Shown here: positions 29,008 to 38,333 of the stretch, in pieces | Layout of the letters: the number at the start of each line of letters is the position of its first letter | How positions within the stretch are numbered: the stretch's first letter is position 1 | Source: Rubrivivax sp. | GTDB taxonomy: Bacteria > Pseudomonadota > Gammaproteobacteria > Burkholderiales > Burkholderiaceae_C | Reading direction: 5' to 3' | DNA length: 64,000 nt | Assembly (NCBI GenBank): GCA_020248915.1 | Contig: JADCGP010000015.1 | Span: 1 to 64,000, forward strand | Made by a program: the position numbers and the translations under genes | Notes under the pieces: model-generated | What the model saw: only the letters and a program-made list of their open reading frames with translations | Database searches by the model: none | What the model was told of the DNA's origin: nothing

Positions 29008-30225
29008 ATGTCGTCCGGCAAGATCCTCGTCGCCCAGGGCGGCGGTCCCACCGCGGTCATCAACCAGAGCCTGGCCGGCGTCGTGCTCGAGGCGCGACGC
29101 CACCAGGGCGTGCGTCTGGTCTACGGTGCCCGCCACGGCGTGCGCGGCATCGTCAACGAGGACCTGGTCGACCTGACGCGCGAGACCAGCCACAACCTCG
29201 AGCTGGTCGCCGGCACGCCCGCCTCGGCGCTGGGCAGCACGCGCGACAAGCCGGACCTGAAGTACTGCCACGAGATCTTCCGCGTGCTGCAGGCGCACGC
29301 GATCGAGCACTTCTTCTACATCGGCGGCAACGACAGCGCCGACACCGTGCGCATCGTCGCCGAAGAGGCCACGAAGGCCGGCTACCCGCTGCGCGCGATC
29401 CACATCCCCAAGACGATCGACAACGACCTGGTCGGCAACGACCACACGCCGGGCTTTCCGAGTGCGGCACGCTTCGTGGCCCAGGCCTTCGCCGGGGCCA
29501 ACCTCGACAACGCGGCGCTGCCGGGGGTCTATGTCGGTGTCGTGATGGGCCGCCACGCGGGCTTCCTCACCGCCGCCAGCGCACTGGGTAAGAAGTTCCC
29601 GGACGACGGCCCGCACCTGATCTACCTGCCCGAGCGCGTGTTCGACGTCGGGCGCTTCCTCGCCGACGTGAAGGCGACGCACGAGCGCCACGGCCGCTGC
29701 GTGATCGCCGTGAGCGAGGGCATCCACGACGCCGGCGGGCAGCCGATCATCACGACGCTGGCCAAGGACATCGAGAAGGACGCCCACGGCAACGTGCAGC
29801 TGTCGGGCACCGGCGCGCTGGCCGACCTGCTGTGCGAGGAGATCAAGCAGAAGCTGAAGATCAAGCGCGTGCGCGGCGACACCTTCGGCTACCTGCAGCG
29901 CAGCTTCGTCGGCTGCGTCAGCGACGTCGACGCCCGCGAGGCGCGCGAGGTCGGCGAGAAGGCGGTCCAGTACGCGATGTGGGGCGACCGCAACGGCAGC
30001 GTCGCGATCCGCCGCACCGGCTTCTACTCGGTGGACTACGAGCTGCAGCCGCTCGAGGCCGTGGCCGGCCGGACGCGCGTGATGGAGGACGAGTTCATCG
30101 ACGCCGCCGGCACCGGCGTGACCGACGCGTTCCGCCTGTACCTGCGGCCGCTGCTCGGCTCGGGCATGCTCGACGCCTACCGGCTGCGGCCCAACGCGGT
30201 GCCCAAGGTGCTGCACCGCGGCTGA
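29008..30225 (+). CDS. 6-phosphofructokinase, probably pyrophosphate-dependent
   Basis: 405 residues. GGGPTAVINQS near the N-terminus, YIGGNDSADT at the donor site, IPKTIDNDLVGNDHTPGFPSAARF and GVVMGRHAGFLTAASAL. ATP-specific enzymes carry Gly at two donor-site positions (GGDGS and PGTID). Here the second Gly is Lys (PKTIDND) and the first loop reads GGNDS, the pattern of PPi-using or reversible enzymes. Phosphorylates fructose 6-phosphate. The start ATG at 29008 fits the family N-terminus. A second PFK gene follows 23 bp later. Confidence 0.9.
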   Translation: MSSGKILVAQGGGPTAVINQSLAGVVLEARRHQGVRLVYGARHGVRGIVNEDLVDLTRETSHNLELVAGTPASALGSTRDKPDLKYCHEIFRVLQAHAIEHFFYIGGNDSADTVRIVAEEATKAGYPLRAIHIPKTIDNDLVGNDHTPGFPSAARFVAQAFAGANLDNAALPGVYVGVVMGRHAGFLTAASALGKKFPDDGPHLIYLPERVFDVGRFLADVKATHERHGRCVIAVSEGIHDAGGQPIITTLAKDIEKDAHGNVQLSGTGALADLLCEEIKQKLKIKRVRGDTFGYLQRSFVGCVSDVDAREAREVGEKAVQYAMWGDRNGSVAIRRTGFYSVDYELQPLEAVAGRTRVMEDEFIDAAGTGVTDAFRLYLRPLLGSGMLDAYRLRPNAVPKVLHRG

Positions 30226-30248
30226 CCCGCGCGCGCACCGGTCCGGCC

Positions 30249-31301
30249 ATGCACGTGGGCATCCTCACCGGCGGGGGCGACTGCCCCGGCCTCAACGCGG
30301 TGATCCGCGCCGTGACGCTGTCGCTCGTGCGCCAGTGCGGGGCGCGCGTCACGGGCATCGAGCGCGGTTTCCACGGCCTGGTCGAGCGGCGCTCGCGGCC
30401 GCTGGCGCCGGCCGACGTGGCGCACATCCTGGCCGAGGGCGGCACCATCCTCGGCACGCACAACGCCTGCGACCCGTTCCGCTGGCAGGGCGCCGACCGC
30501 TCGGCCGACGCGCTCGACTACGCGCGCAGCCTCGGCCTCGACGCGCTGGTCGTCATCGGCGGCGACGGCACGATGGACATCGCCCACCGCATCGGGCAGC
30601 TCGGGCTGCCGGTGGTCGGCGTGCCCAAGACGATCGACAACGACCTGCCGGCCACCGAGCGCACCTTCGGCTTCGACAGCGCGGTGGCGGTGGTGGCCGA
30701 GGCGCTGGACCGCGTGGCCACGACGGCCCGCAGCCACGGCCGCGTGATGATCGTCGAGACGATGGGGCGCTACGCCGGCTGGATCGCGCTGGCCGGCGGC
30801 ATGGCCGGCGGCGCCGATGCGATCCTGCTGCCCGAGCTGCCGTTCTCGGTGGACGCGGTGGCCACTTTCGCCAAGGCGCGCGAGCGCGACAACGGCTGCA
30901 CGCTGGTTTGCATCGCCGAAGGGGCGCGGGCCGAGGGGCAGGGGCTGGTGGTGCGCGAGACGATCGCCTCGAGCCCCGACCCGCTGCGCCTGGGCGGGGT
31001 GGGCGGCTGGCTGCAGCAGCAGCTGCAGCCGCGCCTGGACAGCGAGGTGCGCAGCACGCTGCTCGGCCACACGCAGCGCGGCGGCACGCCGACGGCCTAC
31101 GACCGCGTGCTGGCCACGCGCTTCGGCTGGGCCGCCGCCGAGCTGGTGCGCGAAGGCCGCTTCGGCCGCATGGTGGTGCTGCGCGGCGAGGAGATCGACA
31201 GCGTCGAGATCGCCGGCATCGCCGGCCGCAGCCGCCCGGTGCCGCCCGACCACCCGCTGCTGCGCGCCGCGCGCGACACCGGCGTGATGCTCGGCCACTG
31301 A
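30249..31301 (+). CDS. 6-phosphofructokinase, group III, GGDG-type donor site
   Basis: 350 residues: MHVGILTGGGDCPGLNAVIRA, VVIGGDGTMDIAHRI, VPKTIDNDLPATERTFGFDSA, METMGRYAGWIA in the form VETMGRYAGW and HTQRGGTPTAYDRVLATRFG. Gly is kept in the first donor loop (GGDG, ATP type) but Lys is present in PKTID, the mixed signature of group III enzymes such as those of actinobacteria, where some use ATP and some PPi. Encoded directly after the first PFK and probably co-transcribed. Confidence 0.9.
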   Translation: MHVGILTGGGDCPGLNAVIRAVTLSLVRQCGARVTGIERGFHGLVERRSRPLAPADVAHILAEGGTILGTHNACDPFRWQGADRSADALDYARSLGLDALVVIGGDGTMDIAHRIGQLGLPVVGVPKTIDNDLPATERTFGFDSAVAVVAEALDRVATTARSHGRVMIVETMGRYAGWIALAGGMAGGADAILLPELPFSVDAVATFAKARERDNGCTLVCIAEGARAEGQGLVVRETIASSPDPLRLGGVGGWLQQQLQPRLDSEVRSTLLGHTQRGGTPTAYDRVLATRFGWAAAELVREGRFGRMVVLRGEEIDSVEIAGIAGRSRPVPPDHPLLRAARDTGVMLGH

Positions 31302-31332
31302 ACCGCCACGCCCGGCCACGCCGCCGCATGCC

Positions 31333-32199
31333 ATGACCCTGCCCCCGCCCGTGCCCGGAACCCGCCTCGACATCGGCGGGCTGGCCTGCTGGACCGCCGG
31401 CAGCGGCCCGCCGCTGGTGCTGGTGCACAGCGTCAACGCCGCCGCGTCGGCCGCCGAGGTTCGGCCGCTGTTCGAGGACGGCCTGGCGACGAACACCGTG
31501 TACGCGCCCGACCTGCCCGGCTTCGGCAGCTCGCCGCGCGAGCCGCGCGAGTACACGCCGCGCCTGATGACGGACGCGGTGCTCGCCGTCGTGCGCGCGG
31601 TGCGCGAGCGCCACGGCCCCGCCCCGCTGCCGGCGCTGGCGGTCTCGCTCGGCAGCGAGTTCCTCGCGCGGGCGGCGAGCGAGCAGCCGGGCTGGTTCGA
31701 GCGCATCGCCCTGGTCAGCCCCACCGGGCTCGACGGCACCGCGCTGCGCCGCGGCGCGGCCGGCTCCACGCGGCAGGTGCCCGGCGTGCTGCCGCTGGTG
31801 TCGCTGCCGCTGTGGTCGCAGGCGCTGTTCGGCGGCCTCACGCGGCCCGGCGTCGTGCGCTACTTCCTCGAGCGCACCTGGGGCGGCAAGGCGATCGACG
31901 AGGCGATGTGGGACTACGCGGTGCGCACCGCGCGCGAACCGGGGGCCCGCTTCGCGCCCCTGGCCTTCCTGTCGGGCAAGCTGTTCAGCGCCGACATCGG
32001 CACGGTGTACGAGTCGCTCGCGCTGCCGGTGTGGGCGAGCCACGGCACGCGCGGCGACTTCACCGACTACCGCGCCAAGCGGCTCTTCGAGGGCCGGCCG
32101 AACTGGCGCTTCGACGTGTTCGAGGGCGGCGCGTTGCCGTATTTCGAGCACCGCGCCGAATTCGCGGCGCGCTGGCGCGGGTTCCTGGGCGGCGGCTGA
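31333..32199 (+). CDS. Alpha/beta hydrolase
   Basis: 288 residues. Alpha/beta-hydrolase core: PPLVLVHSVNAAASAAEVRPLF (oxyanion-hole region), VYAPDLPGFGSS, and the nucleophile elbow ALAVSLGSEFLARA (S-x-G-S). The distal Asp is probably in the HGTRGDFTDY stretch and the His in PYFEHRAEFA. The substrate is unknown. Follows the PFK pair by 31 bp. Confidence 0.82.
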   Translation: MTLPPPVPGTRLDIGGLACWTAGSGPPLVLVHSVNAAASAAEVRPLFEDGLATNTVYAPDLPGFGSSPREPREYTPRLMTDAVLAVVRAVRERHGPAPLPALAVSLGSEFLARAASEQPGWFERIALVSPTGLDGTALRRGAAGSTRQVPGVLPLVSLPLWSQALFGGLTRPGVVRYFLERTWGGKAIDEAMWDYAVRTAREPGARFAPLAFLSGKLFSADIGTVYESLALPVWASHGTRGDFTDYRAKRLFEGRPNWRFDVFEGGALPYFEHRAEFAARWRGFLGGG

Positions 32200-32247
32200 G
32201 AGGGCGAGAGGCACCAAGGGCCTGCTGCGGGCCCCGCGCGCCGCGCC

Positions 32248-34887
32248 TCAGAGCGCCTTCACGGCGAGCTTGAAGTCGGGGTCCTCGGGGAACGGCCGGA
32301 TCGCGAAGCCGAGCCGCGTCATCAGGCGCAGCATGCCGGCGTTCTCGGCCAGGATCAGCCCGACGATCTCGGCCAGGCCGCGCGCGCGCGCCGCGTCGAC
32401 GATCGCGAGCATCAGGCGTGTGCCGAGGCCGCGGCCCGTCATGTCGTCGGCGACGACGAGCGAGAACTCGCAGCTCGTGCCGTCGGGGTTGATGATGTAG
32501 CGGCTGACGCCGACGATCCGCTCGCGGCCGGGTGGGTCGCCGTCGGCGCCGGCCGGGCGGTCGCGCACCACCGCCACCAGCGCCATCTCGCGGTCGTAGT
32601 CGATCAGCGTGTAGCGCGCCAGCATCCGCGCCGGCAGCTCGGGCATGTGGCTGGCGAAGCGGAAGTAGCGGCTCTCGGGCGACAGCTCGCGCACGAAGGC
32701 CTGCAGCATCTCGGCGTCGTCGGGGTGGATGGGTCGCAGCGTGTACACGCCACCGCCTTCCAGGGGCCACTGCTGCTCGCGGCTCGCCGGGTAGGGCAGG
32801 ATCGCCAGGTGCGGGTAGCCGTCGTGGCCCGCGGCACCCGGCTCGACGACGATGCGGGCATCGACCGCCACCGCGCCCGTGGCGTCGACGACGATCGGGT
32901 TGATGTCCATCTCGCGCAGCTGGGGCAGCGCGCAGACCATCTCGCTCACCCGCAGCAGCACGCGCTCCAGCGCGTCGGTGTCGGCCGCCGGCGCGCCGCG
33001 CCAGGGGCCCAGGATCGTGGCCGCGCGGGCCCGCTCGATCAGGCGGCGCGCCAGGAACTGGTTGAGCGGCGGCAGCTCCATCGCGCGGTCGGCGATCAGC
33101 TCGACCATCGTGCCGCCGGCGCCGAAGGTGATCACGGGCCCGAACGGGTCGTCGGTGGTCACGCCGACGTAGACCTCGCGCGCCGCACCTCCCGGCGTGC
33201 CGCGGCCGCCCGCGGCCATCGGCTGCACCGTCACGCCGTGGATGCGTGCCTGCGGTGCGGCGCGGCGCACCGCGGCGAGCAGCTCGTCATGGCGCTCGCG
33301 CACCTGCGCGGCGGTGGCCACGTCGAGCGCGACGCCGTGCACGTCGCTCTTGTGCACGATGTCGGGAGAGTCGATCTTCAGCGCCACCGGGTAGCCGAGC
33401 TGGCTGGCGATCAGCATCGCCTCGTTGGCGCTGCGCGCCAGCATCGTCCGTGTCACCGGGATGTGGAAGGCCGCCAGCAGCGCCTTGCTCTCCATCTCGG
33501 TCAGCACCCTGCGCCGCTCGGCGAGCACGCCCTCCACCAGCAGCCGCGCGCCCTCGGTGTCGGGCGCCGGACCGCCGGCCAGCGGCGGCGGCGTCTGCTG
33601 CAGAAGCTGCTGGTTGCGGTAGTAGCTGGCGATGCCATGGAAGGCATCGACCGCGCTCTCGGGCGTGCGGAACACCGGCAGGCCGCGCGCCGACAGGCGC
33701 TCGCGCGCCGGCCGGGTGGACGCCTCGCCGAGCCAGCAGGCGAGCGTGGGCTTGGCCGCGGGCGAGAACACCTCCAGCACGGCGTCGGCCACGGCCGACG
33801 GGTCGCCGCCGGCCTTGGGCGAGTGGATCAGCAGCACGCCGTCGGCGGCGGGGTCGGCGATGGCCCGCTCGAGGGCCTGCTGGTAGGCCGGGCCGTCGGC
33901 CTCCTCGCCCAGGTCGGCGACCTCGCCCACGTCGAGCCCGAGCTGCCCGGCCCAGTCGGCGGCCAGCACCGCCGGGCCGCCGCCGTTGGTGACGATGGCC
34001 AGCCGCGTGCCCACCGGCCGGTAGCGCGAGGCCAGGCACTGCGCTGCCGAGACCAGCTGCGTGAACTGCCGCACGCGCACCGCGCCGGCGCGGCGCAGCG
34101 CGGTGTCGAACACCTCGTCGGCCCCGACGATGGACGCCGAGTGCGTCAGTGCCACGCGGGACCCGGCGGCGCGCCGGCCGGCCTTCATCACGACCACCGG
34201 CTTGGCGCAGGCCGCCGCGCGCAGCGCGCTCATGAACGGCCGCGCCTGGCGGATGCCCTCGAGGTAGACCAGGATGCCCTGCGTGGACGCATCGGCGGCG
34301 AGGTAGTCGAGCACCTGCGGCAGCTCGACCGCCGTGTTGGGCCCGAGCGAGACCACCGCCGAGAAGCCCACCCCTTGCGCACGCGCCCAGTCCAGCATCG
34401 AGGCGGTCAGCGCGCCGGACTGCGACACCAGTGCCAGCGGCCCCTTGGCGGCGCAGCCGCCCAGCGTGCTGGCGTCGAAGTGCAGCGCGGGCCGCTGCAG
34501 CCCCATGCTGTTGGGGCCCAGCAGGTGCACCCCGTGTCGCTGCGCGATGCGGTGCAGTTCGGCGCAAGCGTCCAGCGGCAGGTTCGAAGACAGCACCAGC
34601 GCCGCCCGGCAGCGGACCCGGCCGGCGATCTCCAGCGCCGCTGCCGCCGTCTGCGGCGGCAGGGCGATCAGCGCCAGGTCGGCCCGCGCGGTGGCCAGGT
34701 CGGCGAGCGTGCCGCTCATGCCGACGTCGAGCCAGGTCAGCTGGCCGCCATAGCCGGCCGCCACGCTCGCGGCGAGCGCCTCGCGCAGCTGGCGCGCCAT
34801 CGGCGTCGGCGGTGCGGCCTGCGGGTCGCCGGCGAAGACGACCAGGGAGCGCGGCTCGAACAGCGGGGTCAGGTAGTGGCGGTCCAT
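32248..34887 (-). CDS. Pat-like protein acetyltransferase: NDP-forming acyl-CoA-synthetase-like domain fused to GNAT
   Basis: 879 residues, close to the 886 of E. coli Pka/YfiQ. N-terminal CoA-binding domain (FEPRSLVVFAGDP...), succinyl-CoA-ligase-like domain (LVSQSGALTASMLDWA, LEGIRQARPFMSALR, ALTHSASIVGADEVF), ATP-grasp domain (ESKALLAAFHIPVTRT, VALKIDSPDIVHKSDVHGV, EMDINPIVVD), and a C-terminal GNAT domain with the acetyl-CoA loop TGRGLGTRLM and FSLVVADDM. Acetylates lysines of metabolic enzymes such as acetyl-CoA synthetase. Divergent from the unknown gene at 35068. Confidence 0.92.
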   Translation of the reverse strand: MDRHYLTPLFEPRSLVVFAGDPQAAPPTPMARQLREALAASVAAGYGGQLTWLDVGMSGTLADLATARADLALIALPPQTAAAALEIAGRVRCRAALVLSSNLPLDACAELHRIAQRHGVHLLGPNSMGLQRPALHFDASTLGGCAAKGPLALVSQSGALTASMLDWARAQGVGFSAVVSLGPNTAVELPQVLDYLAADASTQGILVYLEGIRQARPFMSALRAAACAKPVVVMKAGRRAAGSRVALTHSASIVGADEVFDTALRRAGAVRVRQFTQLVSAAQCLASRYRPVGTRLAIVTNGGGPAVLAADWAGQLGLDVGEVADLGEEADGPAYQQALERAIADPAADGVLLIHSPKAGGDPSAVADAVLEVFSPAAKPTLACWLGEASTRPARERLSARGLPVFRTPESAVDAFHGIASYYRNQQLLQQTPPPLAGGPAPDTEGARLLVEGVLAERRRVLTEMESKALLAAFHIPVTRTMLARSANEAMLIASQLGYPVALKIDSPDIVHKSDVHGVALDVATAAQVRERHDELLAAVRRAAPQARIHGVTVQPMAAGGRGTPGGAAREVYVGVTTDDPFGPVITFGAGGTMVELIADRAMELPPLNQFLARRLIERARAATILGPWRGAPAADTDALERVLLRVSEMVCALPQLREMDINPIVVDATGAVAVDARIVVEPGAAGHDGYPHLAILPYPASREQQWPLEGGGVYTLRPIHPDDAEMLQAFVRELSPESRYFRFASHMPELPARMLARYTLIDYDREMALVAVVRDRPAGADGDPPGRERIVGVSRYIINPDGTSCEFSLVVADDMTGRGLGTRLMLAIVDAARARGLAEIVGLILAENAGMLRLMTRLGFAIRPFPEDPDFKLAVKAL

Positions 34888-35067
34888 CGGGAAGGGGCGG
34901 CGCCCGCTGGGTGGGGACGGGAGGCAGCTCGGCGACGAGCCCGACGCAGCATAGGCCGGCAAGCCTTGCGCCGGCATGAAATGGGGCAGGCCGGGGCGGC
35001 CTTCATGGGTGCACTGAACGCGCGCCGCGTGACGCAACGGAGCGTGGTCCGGCCGTGAAGGTGAAGC

Positions 35068-35721
35068 ATGAAGCCCGGCCCGGCCGTCTTCCGTGCCGGT
35101 AGTGCCCTGCTGTCGGCGCTGGCCCCGGCCCCTGCGAGCGCGCAGCCCGCGCGCGTGCCGAAGTGGCTGCTGTTGGACCTGTCGGGCGAATCGCTGGTCG
35201 ACGCCGAGTCCGCGAAGGCGGTGGTCAGGGAGGACGTACCGGCGAAGGTGTGGAAGCTCGATCCGCAAGGCAAGTGGACCTGCCTCGGCCAGGTCGAGGG
35301 CGGGCTCACCCGCGAGGGCACCTGCGTGGTCACGCCGCGCGTCGTGCCGCTGCCGCGCACCGGCACCGTGCGTGCGGTGCCGTGGCGGCCCGAGAAGGCG
35401 GCGCCCACCTTCGATGCCAGGCCGGGTGCGACCGCCGACCCGTGCCAGGCGCTGGCGCGCGACGGGCTGAAGGAAGCCGCCGGCGCCGTGGCGTCGGCGC
35501 TGGTCAAGACCTGGCCGTGGCCGGCCCGCTGCCGCCGGCGGCGGCCGCATCGGCGGGATAGAGCCCGCGCTGGCGCGCCATCAGCCGTGTCAGGCCGAAC
35601 AGCGCGTCGAGGTTCGGCGTCGGCTGGCCGAGGCGCAGGCCGATCTCGCGCACCGCGCCCACCAGCGCGTCCAGCTCCAGCGGCCGGCCGGCCTCGAGGT
35701 CGTGCTGCATCGAGGTCCTGA
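35068..35721 (+). CDS. Hypothetical exported protein whose natural stop seems lost
   Basis: Signal peptide (to about ASAQ, residue 25), then a compact sequence (PKWLLLDLSGESLVDAESAK, then WKLDPQGKWTCLGQVEGG and TREGTCVVTPRVVP, and DPCQALARDGLKEAAGAVAS). No family recognised. From about position 35505 the frame enters the convergent panE-like gene and becomes a run of Arg/Pro/Ala, the typical antisense shadow. The +1 frame ends at 35561 (PLPPAAAASAG), so a one-base change near 35500 may have removed the real end. Residues up to about 145 are probably genuine. Confidence 0.55.
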   Translation: MKPGPAVFRAGSALLSALAPAPASAQPARVPKWLLLDLSGESLVDAESAKAVVREDVPAKVWKLDPQGKWTCLGQVEGGLTREGTCVVTPRVVPLPRTGTVRAVPWRPEKAAPTFDARPGATADPCQALARDGLKEAAGAVASALVKTWPWPARCRRRRPHRRDRARAGAPSAVSGRTARRGSASAGRGAGRSRAPRPPARPAPAAGRPRGRAASRS

Positions 35722-36544
35722 ACGCGCCGAGCCGGCGCGTGACCTCGTGGCGCTGCTCGGGCGTCTGCCCGATCGGCAGGCCGATCGCGGCGCCGATGGC
35801 CTGGGCCTCGAGCATCACCGCGCTGGCCAGGCCCCGCACCAGCGGGTCGTCGAGCACGCGGTCGACCGTGGCCCCGGTGAGCGCCGAGATCGGGTTCATG
35901 GTCATGTTGCCCCAGAGCTTGAACCAGACGTCGCGCTGGACGCGGTCCGAGCGCGTGACGTCGAAGCCGGCGCGCTCCAGCAGCGCCGCGATGCGGCCGA
36001 GGGCGTCGTCGGGCGCGCCTACGGCGTTGCCGACGATCAGGCCGCGGCCGTTGACGTGGCGCACGACGCCCGGCTCGGGCGTGGCGGCCGACAGGTGCAC
36101 GACGCAGCCGACCGTGCGCGCGGGCGGCAGCAGCGCCGCGACGCCGCCGCCGGGATCGACGGCGTCGAGCCGGGCGCCGTGCAGCGGGCCGTCGAGACCG
36201 TCGAGGCCGTCGAAGAACCACCAGGGCACGCCGTTCATCGCCGACAGCACGCGCGTGTGCGGCCCGCACAGCGCCGCCACCGCCGGCGCGGCCGCGGCCA
36301 GCGCCGGCCCCTTGACCGCGAGGACGACCAGGTCCTGCACGCCGAGCGCGGCCGGGTCGTCGCTCGCCCGCAGCGCGACGGTCTCGCGGCCCTCGGCCGA
36401 CTCGAGCACCAGGCCCCGCGTGCGCACGGCCGCGAGCGTGGCGCCGCGCGCCAGCGCGCTCAGCGTGACCTCCGGCCCGAGCCGTCCGAGCCAGCCGGCG
36501 AACACGCCGCCGATGGCACCCAGGCCCACGATCGCGATCTTCAT
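35504..36544 (-). CDS. 2-dehydropantoate 2-reductase family protein
   Basis: 346 residues. Rossmann start MKIAIVGLGAIGGVFAGWLG, the family's VKGPALAAAAPAVAALCGPHTRVLSAMNGVPWWF, HLSAATPEPGVVRH, the Lys-Asn/Asn region FKLWGNMTMNPISALTGA and the C-terminal helical domain with TSMQHDLEAGRPLELDALVGAV. It would reduce ketopantoate (or another 2-oxo acid) with NADPH in pantothenate synthesis; several paralogues act in other pathways, so no symbol is given. Its last ~200 bp overlap the neighbour on the other strand. Confidence 0.92.
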   Translation of the reverse strand: MKIAIVGLGAIGGVFAGWLGRLGPEVTLSALARGATLAAVRTRGLVLESAEGRETVALRASDDPAALGVQDLVVLAVKGPALAAAAPAVAALCGPHTRVLSAMNGVPWWFFDGLDGLDGPLHGARLDAVDPGGGVAALLPPARTVGCVVHLSAATPEPGVVRHVNGRGLIVGNAVGAPDDALGRIAALLERAGFDVTRSDRVQRDVWFKLWGNMTMNPISALTGATVDRVLDDPLVRGLASAVMLEAQAIGAAIGLPIGQTPEQRHEVTRRLGAFRTSMQHDLEAGRPLELDALVGAVREIGLRLGQPTPNLDALFGLTRLMARQRGLYPADAAAAGGSGPATARS

Positions 36545-36647
36545 GCCGCGGCAGTCTACGCGGCGCGCGGCCGTGCCCGGCGCCTTGCCAAGGGCAGGGC
36601 TGCCCGGCTGTAATCGGCCCTCGATTCACGCCGCAGGAGAGCCGCCG

Positions 36648-37346
36648 ATGGGCAAGACCGTCACCTACCATCGCCCCGACGGGGGCAGCGTCAACGCCTA
36701 CCTTGCCGAGCCCGCGGGAGCCACCGGCGCGCCGGCCGTCGTCGTCATCCAGGAGTGGTGGGGCCTGAACGACCAGATCCGCGGCGTGGCCGACCGCTTC
36801 GCCCAGGCCGGCTACCGCGCGCTGGTGCCCGACCTCTACCGCGGCAGGAGCACGCTCGACGCCGAGGAGGCGCACCACCTGATGACGAACCTGAACTTCG
36901 GCGACGCGGCCGGGCAGGACATCGCCGGCGCGGTGGCCTACCTGAAGGGCAGCGGCAGCGCCAAGGTCGGCGTCACCGGCTTCTGCATGGGCGGCGCGCT
37001 GACCACGCTGTCGGCGGTGCACGTCCCGGCGATGGACGCCGGCGTGATCTGGTACGGCTACCCGCCGCTCGAGTACGTCGACGCCGGCAGGATCAAGGCG
37101 CCGCTGATGGGCCACTGGGCGATCCACGACGCCCCGTTCCCGATCGCCGGCGTCGACGCGCTGGAGGCCAAGCTGAAGGCGGCCGGCGTGAAGCTCGAGT
37201 TCTTCCGCTACGACGCGCAGCACGCCTTCTTCAACGAGACGCAGGTGGGCGAGAAGAAGCTGCTGCCGGTGCTCGAGTACAACCCCGCCCTCGCGGCGCA
37301 GGCCTGGCAGCGCACGCTGGAGTTCTTCGGGCGCACGCTGCGCTGA
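36648..37346 (+). CDS. Dienelactone hydrolase family protein
   Basis: 232 residues, the usual size. Conserved Glu36 in VVIQEWWGL, nucleophile Cys113 in VGVTGFCMGG, Asp in WAIHDAPFP and His in DAQHAFFNE complete the DLH triad. It hydrolyses dienelactone-type or related esters. The ATG follows GGAGA closely. Divergent from the panE-like gene, and lies before the LysR gene without being part of the aromatic operon. Confidence 0.93.
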   Translation: MGKTVTYHRPDGGSVNAYLAEPAGATGAPAVVVIQEWWGLNDQIRGVADRFAQAGYRALVPDLYRGRSTLDAEEAHHLMTNLNFGDAAGQDIAGAVAYLKGSGSAKVGVTGFCMGGALTTLSAVHVPAMDAGVIWYGYPPLEYVDAGRIKAPLMGHWAIHDAPFPIAGVDALEAKLKAAGVKLEFFRYDAQHAFFNETQVGEKKLLPVLEYNPALAAQAWQRTLEFFGRTLR

Positions 37347-37392
37347 CCGGGCGGGCGGATCGCCTGCCCCGCGCGGCGAGGCGGCCCGGCGC

Positions 37393-38313
37393 TCAGCGGG
37401 CGCGCGCGGCGAGGCGCTCGAGCAGCAACTCGTGCACCAGCGCCTGCGCCTGCGTCAGCAGCGCGCCGCGCGGACGCTGGGCCGAGGTGGCCAGCCAGAG
37501 CGTGGCCGCCAGCGGCCGGCCGGCCTTGCCGGTGATCGGGCGCGCGAGCAGCGCGCCCGCGGACGCGCCGGCGCGCACGGCGTTGAGCGACAGCACGGCG
37601 TGCAGGTCGTGGCGCTGCACCAGGTCCAGGATCGCCGGCACGCTCTCGATCTCCAGCCCGATGCGGGCCTTCGCCCCGGTCTCGGCCAGCGCGGTCTCGA
37701 TCTGCATCCGAATCGCGTGCGGCCGGGTCGGGATGACGAGCGGCCGCGCGGCCACCTCCGCCAGCGACACCGGCGGCCCGACGGCCGGGCGCGCCTTGCC
37801 CCGCGCCGAGACCAGGTACAGGCGCTCCTCCAGCACCGGCTGCAGCTCGACCGCCGGGGACGGGGTGGCGTTGTAGACCGCGGCGCAGTCGACGCGGCCC
37901 TGCACCAGCCACTCCACCATGTAGGTGGACAGGCCCTCGACCACGGTCAGCGTGGCCGCCGGCAGCCGCGCGCGGAAGGCCTCCACCAGCGGCGCGGTCA
38001 GGCTGCGCGACAGGCTCGGCGGCAGCCCGAGGGCCAGCGCGCCGGCGGCCGTGCCGCGCAGCGCCTCGAGCTCCTGCCGGGCGCGCTGCACCTGCTGCAG
38101 GATGCCGCGGCCGTGTGCCAGCAGCCGGCTGCCGGCGTCGGTGAGCGTCACGCCGCGGCCGTTGCGCTCGAACAGGTTCTGGCGCAGCTCCACCTCGAGC
38201 GACCGCACCTGGCGGCTGAGCGCCGGCTGCGCGACCCGCAGCACGCCGGCTGCGCGCGTGAAGCTGCCGAGCTCGGCCACCTGCACGAAGTACTCGATCT
38301 GCTTGAGGTCCAT
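37393..38313 (-). CDS. LysR-type regulator, divergent from the protocatechuate operon
   Basis: 306 residues. Winged HTH at about 3-60 (LKQIEYFVQVAELGSFTRAAGVLRVAQPALSRQVRSLE) and the effector domain from about 90 (LALGLPPSLSRSLTAPLVEAF). It is transcribed away from the aromatic operon with a 99-bp shared control region holding a long inverted repeat. By position it is the probable activator of the 4,5-cleavage operon, like PmdR/LigR (inference); the effector in such systems is a pathway intermediate such as pyrone dicarboxylate. Confidence 0.92.
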   Translation of the reverse strand: MDLKQIEYFVQVAELGSFTRAAGVLRVAQPALSRQVRSLEVELRQNLFERNGRGVTLTDAGSRLLAHGRGILQQVQRARQELEALRGTAAGALALGLPPSLSRSLTAPLVEAFRARLPAATLTVVEGLSTYMVEWLVQGRVDCAAVYNATPSPAVELQPVLEERLYLVSARGKARPAVGPPVSLAEVAARPLVIPTRPHAIRMQIETALAETGAKARIGLEIESVPAILDLVQRHDLHAVLSLNAVRAGASAGALLARPITGKAGRPLAATLWLATSAQRPRGALLTQAQALVHELLLERLAARAR

Positions 38314-38333
38314 CGCGCCCGCATTGTGCCTCC

